Positions 1 through 14,434 of a stretch of 64,000 nucleotides of DNA are shown in pieces; within the stretch, counting starts at the first letter, position 1; every line of letters begins with the position of its first letter. The DNA comes from Torymus aiolomorphi (lineage: Eukaryota; Arthropoda; Insecta; Hymenoptera; Torymidae): positions 22,146,709 through 22,210,708 of the forward strand of contig CM070874.1 in assembly GCA_036365515.1 (NCBI GenBank). Reading direction: 5' to 3'. A program made the translations under genes and the position numbers. The notes below the pieces were generated by a model. It did no database searches. It was not told the DNA's origin and saw only the letters and a program-made list of their open reading frames with translations.

Positions 1-2400
1 AAATTCCTAAAAATTTTATCACGGGAATTTCTTTGAGAGCTTACCAGAGAGGCATACAAGAATGGCTGACACCAAAATCGATCCGGAACCCTTCCTTCAG
101 GGACTGTAAGTGGGGCAAAATGGCTAATAATGTATGAGAAGTCCCTTTAAATCTGTCTCTAGTGATTATTAAATTCGTAAAAATTTTATTACGGCATTTC
201 TCTGATTTTTTTGACTCTTTGGGGAGCTCTCGAAAATATAGCCTCTGTTAAATTTTTATTAAATTCATAAACTCCCTAGAGGGAATTTTGTCCCATATTC
301 TGTACGTATTTTTGTCCGATTTTCATCTAAACGAAATGTTCCGGATGGATTTTGATGTCGGCAATTTTTTTGTGACTCTTTGGGGAGCTCTCGAGAATAT
401 TTCCGCTGCAAAATTTTTATTAAATTTTGCAATTATCGAGGTAGAACTCTTTTCCGATATATTTCATGTATTTGTAGTCGTTTTGCCCCATTTGCATCCC
501 CTAAAGAGAAGGTTCCGGATGGATTTTGATGTCGGCAATTATTTTATAAGTATTCCGTAAGCTCTCGAAGAAATTCCCGTGAACAAATTTTTAGCAATTT
601 CATAATCGCTCGAGATAGAATTTCTGAAATGAATTTTTCATTTATTTTTAGCAGTTTTGCCCCACTTCCACACGCCTATACGAAACTTTCGGGATAGTTT
701 TGGGATCGGCAATATTTATGGGTGTAAGTTCTCGAAGAAAATTCCGCGACAAAATTCTCAGGAATTTCATAATTGCTGGTGACAGAGTTTTTTAAAGTTA
801 TTTTTCATGTATTTTTAGCCGTTTTGCCCCACTTGCATCCTCTGAAGTAAGGATTCCGGACCGATTTTGGTCTCGGCAATACTTTTATGGGTCTGTGGTA
901 AGCTCTCGAAGAAATTTCCGTTATAAAATTTTTAGAAATTTCATAATAGCTAGAGACAGAATTTTTGAAACGTATTTTTAGCCATTTTGCTCCACTTCCA
1001 CACTCCTAATCGAAACTTTCCGGATGGGTTTTGGTATCGCCAATTTTTCTATAGGTCTCTGGTAAGCCCTCGAAAAAATTTCCGTAATAAAATTTTTAGG
1101 AATCTCATAGTCGCCAGAGACAGAATTTTTTAAAGGTATTTTTCATGTATTCTTAGCCGTTTTGCCCCACTTGCATCCCCGGATGGAAGGGGGTTCCGGA
1201 TCGATTTTGATGTCGGTAATTTTTTTTATGGATCTCTGGTATGCTCCCGAAGAAATTCCCGTGATAAAATTTTTAGGAATCTCATAGTCGCTAGAGACAG
1301 AATTTTTTAAAGTTATTTTACATGTATTTTAAGCCTTTTTGCCCAACTTGCATCCCCTGAAGGAAGGGTTCTGGATCGATTTTGGTCTCGGGAATTTTTT
1401 TATAAGTATTTGGTAAGCTCTCAAAGAAACTCCCGTGATATGATTTTTAGGAATTTTATAGTCGCTTGGGACAGAATTTTTTAAAGGTATTTTCATGTTT
1501 TTTAGCCGTTTTGACTCAATTGCATCCCCTCAAGGAAGGTTTCCGGATCAATTTTGGTGCCGGCAATTCATTTATGTGTCTGTGATAAGCTCCCGAAAAA
1601 ATTCCCGTGGATAAAATTTTTAGGAATCTCATAGTCGCTAGAGACAGAATTTTTTAAAGGTATTTTTCATGTTCATATAGCCGTTTTGACTCACTTGCAT
1701 TCCCTGAAGGAGGGGTTCCGGATGAATTTTGGTGTCGGCAATTTTTTTATGGGTCTGTGATAAGCTCCCGAAGAAATTCCCGTGATAAAATTTTTAGGAA
1801 TCTCATAGTCGCTAGAGACAGAATTTTTTAATGGTATTTTTCATGTATTTTTAGTCCTTTTGTCCCACTGGCATCCCCTGAAGGAAGGGGGTTCCGGATC
1901 GATTTTGGTCTGAGCAATTTTTTTATATGTTTTGGTAAGCTCTCGAAGAAACTCCCGTGATAAAATTTTTAGGAATCTCATAGTCGCCAGAGACAGAATT
2001 TTTTAAAGGTATTTTTCATGTATTCTTAGCCGTTTTGCCCCACTTGCATCCCCGGATGGAAGGGTTCCGGATCGATTTTGGTGTCAGCAATTTTTTTTAT
2101 GGATCTCTGGTATGCTCCCGAAGAAATTCCCGTGATAAAATTTTTAGGAATCTCATAGTCGCTAGAGACAGAATTTTTTAAAGGTATTTTTCATGTATTT
2201 TTGCCGTTTTGACTCACTCGCATCTCCTGAAGGAAGGATTCCGGATCGATTGTGGTCTCGGTAATTTTTTATAAGTATTTGGTAAGCTCTCGAAGAAATT
2301 TCCGTGATAAAATTTTTAGGATATTCATAAGCTGTTAAAATATAAAATTTTTTATCATGTATTATCTTGTAAGTGCGGTTTGAGGGCTGATTTTGGGGGA
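1..2400. repeat. Tandem satellite, ~174-bp unit, with an internal orientation switch
   Basis: About thirteen degenerate copies of a 170-177 bp unit. The landmark GTTTTGCCCCACTTGCATCC or a variant recurs near 480, 652, 819, 981, 1157, 1334, 1505, 1681, 1855, 2030 and 2203. Other shared blocks are TTCCGGATCGATTTTGG and CGTGATAAAATTTTTAGGAA. Copies from about 1100 to 2300 are most alike; those before 1000 and the last one are more diverged. Bases 1 to about 204 carry the same unit as its reverse complement, so the array flips strand near 204. Short open frames here (for example 288-560) follow the repeat and are not genes. The array runs off the left edge. Confidence 0.93.
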
Positions 2401-6224
<3,824 letters not shown>

Positions 6225-6330
6225 AGCCATACAAGTACTACAGCACAAATTGCTGTTGACGGGAGAAAACTATAACTTCCCTCGGGTGTATGTGCATGCG
6301 TCCGTGCATGCGCGCACGACTGTGTGTGCA

Positions 6331-6605
6331 AAATAAAGTGTAGGAAGTGCTATTTTTCGTCGCAAAATATTAGAAGTGATATTTTTCGTCGCAAAATATT
6401 AGAAGTGATATTCTTCATCACAAATTTATGGGAAGTGTTATTCTTCGTCGCAAAAGTACGGAAAATGTTATACTTCGTCGCAAAAGTACAAGAAGTGTTA
6501 CTATTCGTCGCAAAAATATGGGAAGTGATACTCTTCGCTACAACAATTTACAGAGTGTTTTTTTTCGTGGGAATGAATCGGCGAAGTGTTGTTCTTCGTA
6601 GGAGG
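6331..6605 (+). repeat. Minisatellite, ~30-bp unit, about nine copies
   Basis: The motif TTCGTCGCAAAA recurs near 6357, 6386, 6445, 6475 and 6505, with weaker copies at 6416, 6534, 6566 and 6594, a spacing of about 30 bp. Because the period is a multiple of three it yields a repetitive open frame (6324-6653), which I do not regard as a gene. The array ends in TAGGAGGCGTCGA, a 13-mer that also follows the 28-bp minisatellite near 46508. Confidence 0.85.
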
Positions 6606-6718
6606 CGTCGATATATAGGTAATATATACATATATTCTATTGATAATATATAAAGCATTGCGGGATATGATAGATGGAAATGATTTGATTATTTTAATAT
6701 TCTTTTTGATAAGTACAG

Positions 6719-7415
6719 CCCTACTAAAAAAGTGCAGCTGATTATCACATGAAAATTTATCGTTTAAAATTTAGTTATTATTAATTATTGTTATTTATTA
6801 TTATAAAGTACTATCATGGTTCATTTACTTGAATCTACAATTAATTAATGTGTTCGAAAGAATGTCGAAAAATGTAGATGCTGACAAAGAAGTTTTTAAT
6901 TATTTGTTACAGTTTAGGAATGTAACATTACTAACAATAATTAATAATAATAATTATTAATAATAAATGAAAATATCAACATGATTTTCAGGTGCATATC
7001 GGCTGATAATCATCTCAGAATCGGATAACTATAAGGTGACTGTCAGGTGATTAGCATCTAATTATCAGCTGATTTTGACCTGAAAATCCTATTGATATTT
7101 TCATTTATTATTAATTATTATTAACATTTATTATTGTTTAATTTTACATTCCTAAATTATGACAAATAATTCAAAACTTCTTTGCCACAGTGTACATTAT
7201 TTTAAATACATTAGTTGATCAGTTAATCGTATAGATTCAAGTAAATGAACGATAATAATAAATTATAATAATAAATGATAATTAATAATAAATAAATTTT
7301 AAACGATAAATTTTCATGTGAAAATCAGCTGATAATCAGGTGCCGTTTTGGCACGATTATCACCTGATTATTAGTTGATTATCAGCTGATAATCAGCTGC
7401 ACTTTTTCAGTAGGG
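6719..7415. mobile_element. Foldback MITE with CCCTACT termini
   Basis: The two halves are near reverse complements across about 697 bp, centred near 7060. The left end reads CCCTACTAAAAAAGTGCAGC and the right end, reverse-complemented, CCCTACTGAAAAAGTGCAGC. The dinucleotide AG flanks both sides (6717-6718 and 7416-7417), consistent with a 2-bp target duplication. Subterminal regions are rich in GCTGATAATCAGCTGAT-type palindromes. There is no transposase, so it is non-autonomous. It shares its terminal 13 bases with the foldback at 49348-50163 but not its interior. Confidence 0.88.
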
Positions 7416-8008
7416 AGTAGTATAGATTACAACAACTGTATATTATTTTACAGCCTATAGCTTGCATGATAACGATTGTCGTTAAAACGTGATATTTCGT
7501 CGTGGGATTAAAATTTGTTTGCATTTATATATTTAATACTTTAAGGAGGTTGACTACCCAAATGAAAATTGATATGTCATTTCAAAAATCTAATGTGTTA
7601 TTCTTGGATTTATTTCCGATAAGTGTGCGAAATTTCAGATCATTCGTCAACTCGGTTATGGAATTATTCAACTTCAAAGTTCAACTCTTGTATACACGGT
7701 TTCTTTTGGAAATAAAACCATAACCTAAAAACAAAAAACATTTAGATGCGATTTTTTAAAAAAGGTTATAACTACTGGTAATATAATAAATATAGAGGAG
7801 AATGTGTGTACCTGAACAAGATAGACAACACCGTTTCCGAGTACTGCGGCAAGACGTAAACAAACGATCGAGTTTGTTAGCTTCGAGAGGGGTACATGGT
7901 GAGACGGGCAGCACCCACGGTGCGAAGTGCCTACTTCCTCCTGCCCCGCGCAAGTAGATGTTGGAAACCTCCTTAAATACCTATAAATGAAGACACATCG
8001 AAGCATCC
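7416..8008. other. Unassigned stretch with a GC-richer island
   Basis: 7416-7740 is AT-rich with a 73-codon plus-strand frame (7502-7723) showing no motif. 7800-7960 is GC-richer and open on the minus strand (within 7725-8045), but I recognise no protein family or structural RNA. It directly adjoins the 28-bp minisatellite. Confidence 0.4.
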
Positions 8009-8275
8009 TATCGGTATAATCGTATCTCAAACACGAATTCGGCATAATCGTAACTCAATCGCAGTTCAGTATAATCTCAACTCAGTGGCCAATTCGGCAT
8101 AATCGCAACTCAGCGGTCAATTCGATATAATCTCAACTCAGCAGCCAATTCAGCATAATCATAACTCAAAGATCAATTCGATATAATGGCAATTCAGCAG
8201 ACAATACGGTATAATCTTAACTCTGTCGCCAATTCGGTATAATCTCAACTCAGTCGACAATTTGATTTGATCAAA
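8009..8275 (-). repeat. 28-bp minisatellite, locus A, about nine copies
   Basis: TATAATC or CATAATC recurs near 8012, 8043, 8070, 8098, 8126, 8154, 8184, 8211 and 8239, a 28-bp period, each followed by a variant of AACTCAGCGGTCAATTCG. The reverse complement matches the array at 46205-46515. The flank TCCTATCGG just before it is the reverse complement of CCGATAGGA, which follows the other array. Confidence 0.9.
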
Positions 8276-9256
8276 TCCCAAAATTGCATGCAGTATATAA
8301 TCGTAATTCGGTAGTAGGTAGAGAATATAATTATAAAATGATTTAAAAAAATTCGTGTTATCAATATTTCGGAATATATCTCATAAAATGTTGAAATTAT
8401 TTTATTAAATAATTTTCGAGAAAAAAATTTATTTGTGAATTTCTTTATCGGACAATAACTGGAGTAAAAGTGAATGAATCGGTTTGAAATGTTGTAAACT
8501 AGTAGTATTTTGTTATATCTTGAATGAAGTTCTTTGGATAGTTTATAAGACTCAGTAGTTTTTAAGGCATCTAACAATTATTTTTTTTTGTTTTGAAAAA
8601 TTTTTTGATAATTGCTTATAAGGTAAAATAGTCATTACCTTATATTAACCACTCGCAAAATGGGCGACTTTGTACGTTAATTTATACAATGTATCGTCCC
8701 ATTTATGCGAATGGTAATCTTTAATTTCTAATTATAAATCTTATTTTGTACAACCTGGCTACGTCAGCGATCTTTTAAATTTTTTGACGGCAACAGTCAC
8801 TCTCGCGTATTTTATTTTCTAGTCAACTAAATTTTCTAGTCATCTGTGATATCACTAATTCTAGTCTTTGTCTTACTTTTCAGTATTATTAGCTATTAAG
8901 AATTTGACTGTGATATCTTATATTTCAAAATAGACTTAGAGCATCTAGTTGACTAGACCAAACTCGTATTTTATAGATTTTATTTTATTATATTATATGT
9001 ACGATTAATTTGTATTTATATTGATACACAATTAATTCACAAATGTTTTAATACACCGTTTGTAAATGCTATTTATTAACAATAAATGACTATTCTATCC
9101 TATTCTATTCATCACTGGGACAACCTCAAAAGTGCGTCCTAAACTGGAATGGTAAGTAGAAAAACTTTAATTTAGAGATATGCCTGTAGTACAATTGAAA
9201 TCAACAATCCAGAAAGTTGCGTCAGTCATTTTTCGAAAATAAAATTTTCGTAGGAA
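8276..9256. other. AT-rich spacer with an imperfect hairpin
   Basis: No gene is recognised. 8648-8712 holds an imperfect inverted repeat (CCACTCGCAAAATGGGCGAC against the reverse complement of a block ending ATGCGAATGG) with arms of about 28 bp. 8815-8965 has scattered TAGTCAACTA/TAGTTGACTA inverted motifs. Confidence 0.5.
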
Positions 9257-9260
9257 TTCT

Positions 9261-9996
9261 TGTAACGGAGTGCAACCAGGAGAGGGTAGGAATCTCTCTC
9301 TGGAGTTTGCGGGGTAATATATGCTCATACTATATGCTCGGGCGTACTATATGCTTGGGCGACTCGCCGTTGTAGAATCCCCTGTTGGCCAGTAATAAGC
9401 GCAGTGACCCAGGTCCCGGACAGGCGTATCCGGCTTCTATTGTAGAAAGCCTAAGCCGCTTTCTACCAGAGCTGGCACTGTGCGCTGTTGCTGCTGTCAA
9501 CTGCGGCCCGCGAACTATCGGCTGCTACCTATGACCTAGCCTTACCTGCGCAGCCAGTTTCTCCTGTAGAACGCCGCTAGGTTAAACCTAGGCGGCTTCG
9601 ATGATACTTATCCCCGCCACCGATGTGCCTCCAGGAGGCAATGCCTGCGACTAGCTGCAGCTGCTGAAATGGGTAGAGGGCGGTATTCGAGAATCATGTA
9701 TAGGTTAGGCTTGCAATAATAAAGAAGCGTGACTCGACAAGTAAAACAAAATGACAAGGTTTATTTAATTAAAAGGATGAAATCGCGCTAGGGGCGCGGA
9801 ACCCGAACAAAGTTAACACAAACGCGCGCAGGCCGAGACTTGACGAAACGGTGGCACGATGGCTTCGTCTTCATTCCCGTCTGCCTCATTCGCGTGCCAC
9901 GTGCGCTTTAAATCACGATGCGTGCAAGCGCGCGATATTCGAATCTCGCGACGCCGTATCCGTGATTACTCGTTGCTTATATCGGCGTCCGTTACA
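9261..9996 (-). repeat. 3' LTR of gypsy element 1
   Basis: Starts TGTAACGG and ends CCGTTACA, with TTCT immediately outside. 9280-9745 aligns with 14010-14370, apart from an extra stretch of about 100 bp here (around 9430-9530) and short ATATGCT repeats near 9320-9355. The last 100 or so bases align with 31140-31240. The centre is poorly conserved against the other LTR, so the copies are old or recombined. Confidence 0.88.
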
Positions 9997-10006
9997 TCCC
10001 CCACCC
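9997..10006 (-). other. Polypurine tract of gypsy element 1
   Basis: On the minus strand the ten bases GGGTGGGGGA directly abut the 3' LTR start TGTAACGG. In LTR retrotransposons this tract primes plus-strand DNA synthesis. It fixes the element's orientation as minus. Confidence 0.82.
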
Positions 10007-10149
10007 AGATTTGGCGTCCCCCGGATGCTACATCGGAAAAGGGAAGGGCGCTGAAATAAGTAGGCAAAACCACGAAGTAGATGGTATTTCTCCTTTTATT
10101 CAAACTAATCATGTGATCGACCTAAATACGAGATGGGTGATTTCTCGCG

Positions 10150-11124
10150 TCAATGAGCCGGTTTCGGCGGCTTTGGCGGGTAGTTGGCTCGGTTCGGGCC
10201 CCGACGCACGTTCTTGATACCGGACCGCACATAGACCGAGCATAATTGTGGATGGATCGGCCCCAGGCCGGGCGGGGCCGAAGCGGCTCCTTGGCCTAGC
10301 GCTCTGGCGAGGCGCTGGTCTAGAAGTCGCGCCGCCTCTAGGCGGGCGCGCATCTCTAGAAGCACCTGTTCCTCCGCCAGGTGCTGGGCCCGGGTCCTTT
10401 TCAGCTCGACCTGGATCCTGGCTCGAGCCTCCTCTTCTCGTTGGTGATGAAAGGCCTCCTCCTCTTCCCTCTTTCTCCGGCTAGCCTCCCGGCGCTCGGC
10501 GAGCCAGTCGACGGTGTATCGCAGCTCTTCCTTCTTATTCGACACCAACCGCCACCAGCTGGCCGCTTGCGCCGGAGGGTTTGGGTGGGTCTCCAGCCAT
10601 CTCTCGAAGGCCCCGAAGACGGCGTCTCGGATGCGCCGGCACTGGTGGTTCCGGGTTCGGACCCGCTCTAGCGCCAGCTCCATCTCCTTCCAGGTGGACT
10701 TTGGGGTGGGAGAGACGTCCTCGGTTTAGGTGCTGTTCTCACGGATCGGGCGTGGGTAATCGGCAGGGATTGGCGCGGCGGGAGATTTGCTGAGGGACTT
10801 TCGGGGCAACGTCATGGGGATACCTGGACTAGCGCGGGCGGCTTGTGGTGGAGGAAGAGCCCCCACCTGCACCTCCAGCAGCTCGCACTTCCTCTCCGCC
10901 CGGTGCTCACTCAGCATGTGCGGCGCTACCTGGACGGAGCCGTCGACGGCTGTGCCGAGGTCGAGGCTGATGAGCGCTGCCATCATTTGCTCCAGGGCCT
11001 CCTCTGGGATCTCCAGCATCTGCAAAAGAAAAAGGGGGTCGCAGGTTAAGTCAGCATCTACTGACGATTGGAGGTGCATGCGCATCACAGTTAATCGACG
11101 GTTGTGACACGGGGCGATGGCCAA
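10150..11124 (-). pseudogene. Gypsy element 1 3' ORF region (degenerate zinc-knuckle protein)
   Basis: Two open frames between integrase and the polypurine tract. The upstream one (11124-10726, 132 codons) has a short helical stretch around LEIPEEALEQMMAALISL and a proline-rich tail. The downstream one (10683-10150, 177 codons) is very charged, with a predicted coiled coil (RRKREEEEAFHHQREEEA and onward) and a basic proline-rich end. Near its end CSVYVRSGIKNVRRGPN aligns with the zinc knuckle CFMCGELGVKKSKHCPN of gypsy element 2, but the second Cys, the His and the last Cys have become Tyr, Arg and Gly. A Gag-like nucleic-acid-binding role is inferred from the better preserved copy at 56432-57384. 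No signal peptide or envelope features are seen. Stops and the neighbouring MITE insertion make it non-functional. Confidence 0.6.
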
Positions 11125-11267
11125 TCAGGGTTTTCGGGGACGGCTGCATTCTCGACGCGAGTTAGCAGTGTCGGATGTCCCTGCCAGAGCGGGCTCGGCT
11201 GGTCCTGCGACCTCGACTCGGGCCCTCGGCGGCCTTTCGCGTCTCCTCTTCGGGATTTCTCCCGTTG

Positions 11268-12337
11268 CACAGTGGGAAATTTTGCATTTTTTTTTGAATA
11301 TCAAATATCTTTGCAACCAAAAGGGCTACAGCGACGTTCAAGGTCGCATTTGAAAGCTAAGGCAATACAGATTACAGGAAAGTTATCGAGAAGCCCCATC
11401 CATGACCTTTTGACCTTGAGAAAGTGGCCCAAAAACGAAAAATTTGAAAAATGGAATTTACCTGGTTTATCTTAAAAAAGGGATGCATGGACATTTAAAG
11501 TTTAGGGAAAGATAAAGGCGCTCATAATATAAAAAAAAATGACCTCTAACAATTCTAAAAGGGGCTTTTCCATAAAAAGTCATTTAAAAACAAAAAGAAC
11601 GAAAAAAAGGAATTTTTTTCATTTTTTTACCCTCTTTTTGTTCAAAAGTACCTCGCGATTTTTTGTATTCTTTTTTATTTATTCTAAATTTATTTTTTTT
11701 TTGTTTATTATAAATATAACAAATTATTACTACATATAATTTAGTTTATTATCAAATATACATATGTTTATAGCATACATATAGTTCATAGTTTAATTTA
11801 TGTATTTTTATATTATTATTTTTTATAAGCAAAATTGTTTTTTGTCTGCTGATGTATTGTGACGCGAAATTTAAAGTTTTGATCGACTTTCGAACCCTCT
11901 TAACCTATAAAAACTAACTTGGTTCGAGGATACATAATTAAGTAATGCTCTCAATTATAACACGTAAATATTTATTAAGGAATTTATAAATAGTGTTTAT
12001 AGAAATATAGAAATATAAAAACGAAAAAGGGAAAAATAATCATAATTATTAGTATAGTTAGCTGATAAAAGGGATCAATAAATTCTGTTCGAGGAAGCTA
12101 CGTGCCAATGAATTGGCAGCGGTTTTTTTAGGTGAAACCACGTAAATTAGACTTTTTCAAATGTTTCATTTTTTGGGTCACTTTTTCAAGGTCAAAAGGT
12201 CATGGTCGGGATTTCTCGATAATTTTCCTGTAATCTACATTGCCTTAGCTTTTAAATGTGACCTTCAACGTCCCTGTAGCCTTTTTGGTTTCAAAAATAT
12301 TTAATATTGAAAAAAAAATGCAAAATTTCCCACTGTG
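11268..12337. mobile_element. Transib-like MITE with CACAGTGG termini
   Basis: A 1,070-bp element with terminal inverted repeats of about 190 bp: the left arm (11268-about 11460) matches the reverse complement of about 12140-12337 at most positions. Both ends begin CACAGTGGGAAATTTTGCA. The flanks are CGTTG (11263-11267) and CGTCG (12338-12342), a 5-bp duplication with one difference. A CAC...GTG heptamer plus a 5-bp CG-rich target fits the Transib superfamily, and CACAGTG equals the V(D)J recombination-signal heptamer. The interior (11540-12060) is AT-rich with no transposase. It is inserted in gypsy element 1 just after integrase. Assignment to Transib rests on termini and target only. Confidence 0.68.
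12090..12133 (+). repeat. Dispersed hairpin motif, copy 1
   Basis: GAAGCTACGTGCCAATGAAT continuing TTGGCAGCGGTTTTTTT, with the internal palindrome GCCAATGAATTGGC. The same block occurs on the minus strand at about 35905-35937 with a similar 25-bp upstream context, and in degenerate form at 45725-45762. It lies inside the Transib-like MITE. It may be a remnant of a terminal repeat. Confidence 0.7.
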
Positions 12338-13134
12338 CGTCGGGGCGGCGATGAGCGGTTCGCTCGCTGACGTCGGCTCCGGGCCATTTCCCACCTCCGG
12401 CTCATTGGGCTGGGGTGACTCGGTGTGATATGATCTGATTAGTTTTGTGGACACCAATACCCCGACCTGGCCGCCTTCGGCTACCAATCGGTAGGTGCTG
12501 GGGCCACGGACGTCCGTAATTCAATACGGACCTTCAAACTTTGGCGCCAACTTCGCCGCTAATCCCTTGGTGGCTGAGGAAAGCGTGTGGCTATGCTTCC
12601 ACACTCTATCACTTGTCTTGAAGATCAGCTCTCGCTTGCTAGCGTCGTAATATATGGCTTGGCGGTGTTGACCCGCCCTCGCCTGGAAGGCGGCTCGCTG
12701 ATGCAGTTCGGGAAGGGCGTTGAGCCACTCCTTCCATTGAGCCAAGCTTTTCTCTTGAGCCGGAATTTCTACTGCCACCTCTTGCAGCCTACTCTGCGTG
12801 CCAGGGTGTTCTGGCTGCCTACCATACAGTAGCAAGGCCGGGCTCATCCCGGTGGAGCTCTACACAGCGATTTTCATGGCGAAAAGAAGTTCTGGAAGCT
12901 TTTCGTTTCACGAAATGTGCTGCTCCTTAAGATAAGCAGCAACCATCATATTCGCGTACGATTGGCGCGCTCCACCGAATTAGCCTGAGGGTGGTAGGTC
13001 GGAGTGTTGATGTGATGCACACCTCGTTCTTTCAGGGAGCCTTCCACGATATTTTTTTTAAACTCTGTGCCGTTATTGAAGAGGAAGACTTCCGAGAAGC
13101 CTAACCGGAGGTATATCTTCGCGCGCTGGACCAA
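12338..13134 (-). pseudogene. Gypsy element 1 integrase, partial
   Basis: Read from 13134 downward. The catalytic core fragment includes LFNNGTEFKK and TPTYHPQANSVERANRT, the usual region around the second catalytic Asp; here the canonical SDNGTEF is FNNGTEF, so that Asp is Asn. After a frame break, 12847-12521 carries the core's end (SPALLLYGRQP) and the GPY/F-type C-terminal module (LAAKLAPKFEGPY). This continues beyond a stop to VSTKLIRSY at about 12430, until the Transib-like MITE cuts in at 12337. Integrase normally inserts the cDNA copy into the chromosome. The zinc-binding N-terminus and first catalytic Asp are absent. The order integrase, 3' ORF, polypurine tract is that of Ty3/gypsy elements with an extra 3' ORF. 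Confidence 0.82.
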
Positions 13135-13239
13135 GATAACTCAAGATAACTCGCTTTTTCTCTACCTGCTTGGAGGTTATGACGCTTTTACGTATTTCGC
13201 AAATGTAATTAGATGACTCTAAACCGTAAGCCAACGTAG

Positions 13240-13575
13240 CGGGCGCGGATTTTCAAATCGCGATGCCCGGCGTTACGTATGCATGGCTGCAAAATTACCG
13301 TGAACGCAAATGCGACTGTCGTATGCGCAAACGAATCCGCGTAATCAAAATTTCCATTTAATTTTTCTCGCGCTGCGTATGCGCGTCCACAAAATTGTCG
13401 CGTGCGTAAATCAACTTACTCCACGTGCTAACGAATAAGCGTGGACGAAATTTCAAATTAAATTTTTCCCGAGTTGCGTATGCGCAGCCCCAAAATTACC
13501 ACTCGCGCAATTGAAACCGTCGCCCTCGCAAACGTTTATGCGACTTGTCCCGCTAATCAAAAAATTTACCGCTAG
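13240..13575. repeat. ~101-bp tandem repeat in the gypsy 1 leader
   Basis: Three degenerate CpG-rich copies starting at GTTACGTATGC (13274), GCGTATGCGCG (13376) and GCGTATGCGCA (13476). Each is followed by a CAAAATT core and ends in AAATTTCAAAT- or AAAATTTACC-like sequence. A partial unit precedes them. It lies between the primer binding site and the surviving integrase, where leader and gag would be expected. Confidence 0.7.
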
Positions 13576-13976
13576 CAACAAATTTAACCTCCGGTCTCCC
13601 GATTTGTTGTTCTGCAACTGAGAAAACCGTTGGTTTTTCCCCCCGGCGTGTACGTTTATTGACCAACAAGGAGGCGAAACTCAAAACATATTTTTATAAA
13701 TAAATATTAATAAATAATGTTATAAATGATTAATAAATAATTAATAACTATCATCCTTGTTGTCCTGGCTAATTACTCCAATAATTGCTCCGCCTTCACA
13801 AGCAATGTTCCTAGCTATTATTACGTGCGGGCCGGGTTAAAAGCCACCAGTTGACTACTCTTGTACACACTCTAAAAATGTTTAAAATAATTCATTATTC
13901 TCGCAATAATTAACTATACGCAACGCAAGTCTCGACCTGTTAAATCCGCCAATTATTCCTCCAAACTATGCCTTCC

Positions 13977-13994
13977 AACACACTAAGGGCGCCA
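13977..13994 (-). other. Primer binding site of gypsy element 1
   Basis: On the minus strand, two bases (AC) after the 5' LTR end, TGGCGCCCTTAGTG follows. TGG is the complement of tRNA CCA, and TGGCGCCC is the start typical of lysine-tRNA-primed elements. The later bases depart from lysine tRNA, so the exact primer is uncertain. Confidence 0.65.
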
Positions 13995-13996
13995 GT

Positions 13997-14434
13997 TATA
14001 ACGGGGTACAACTAGGAGAGGGTAGGAATCTCTCCTTGGGATTCGCGGGGTAATACATGGCCTATACGTACGGGCGACTCACCGTTGTAAAATCCCCTGT
14101 TGGACAATAAGAAGCGCAGTGGCATAGATCCCGGATAGGCGCACCTACTGGTAGCTATGATCTAGCCTTACCTGCGCAGCCGGTTTCTCCCGTACAATGC
14201 CGCTAGGTTACACCTAGGCCGCTTCGATGATACCCCCGCTACCGATGTGCCGATGTGCAGGCAATGCATGCGACTAGCTGCAGCTGCTGAACTGGGTAGA
14301 GGGCGGTATTCGGGAATCAGGCATAGGTTGGGTGTGCAATAATAATGAAGCGTGACTCGACAAGTAAAAGTTATGACAGGCCAGTCGTAACTCCGCCACG
14401 AAGTCTCCTCTCCCTCGGTGTGAGGTAGTCGCTG
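13997..14434 (-). repeat. 5' LTR of gypsy element 1, inner part
   Basis: 14010-14370 aligns in direct orientation with 9280-9745 of the 3' LTR (for example GGAGAGGGTAGGAATCTCTC and GAAGCGTGACTCGACAAGTA). The LTR is interrupted at the CT run starting at 14435, where LINE-1 begins. The outer part resumes at 30941. Confidence 0.85.

Noticed and set aside
6331..6605. Regular ~30-bp repeats considered as a CRISPR array
   Set aside because: Repeats are contiguous and degenerate with no unique spacers, and the context is eukaryotic. The same applies to the 28-bp arrays at 8009, 32060 and 46205.
6324..6653. 109-codon frame with a 10-residue period
   Set aside because: The period comes from the 30-bp minisatellite; composition and ends give no sign of a protein gene.
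7725..8045. 106-codon minus-strand frame in a GC-richer island, considered as an exon or snRNA
   Set aside because: No protein family or small nuclear RNA could be recognised; it runs into a minisatellite.
10248..11107. Several plus-strand open frames of 70-106 codons
   Set aside because: Antisense shadows of the minus-strand gypsy 3' ORF region.
11125..11475. Plus-strand frames crossing the left end of the Transib-like MITE
   Set aside because: They cross the element junction and read antisense to the gypsy remnant.
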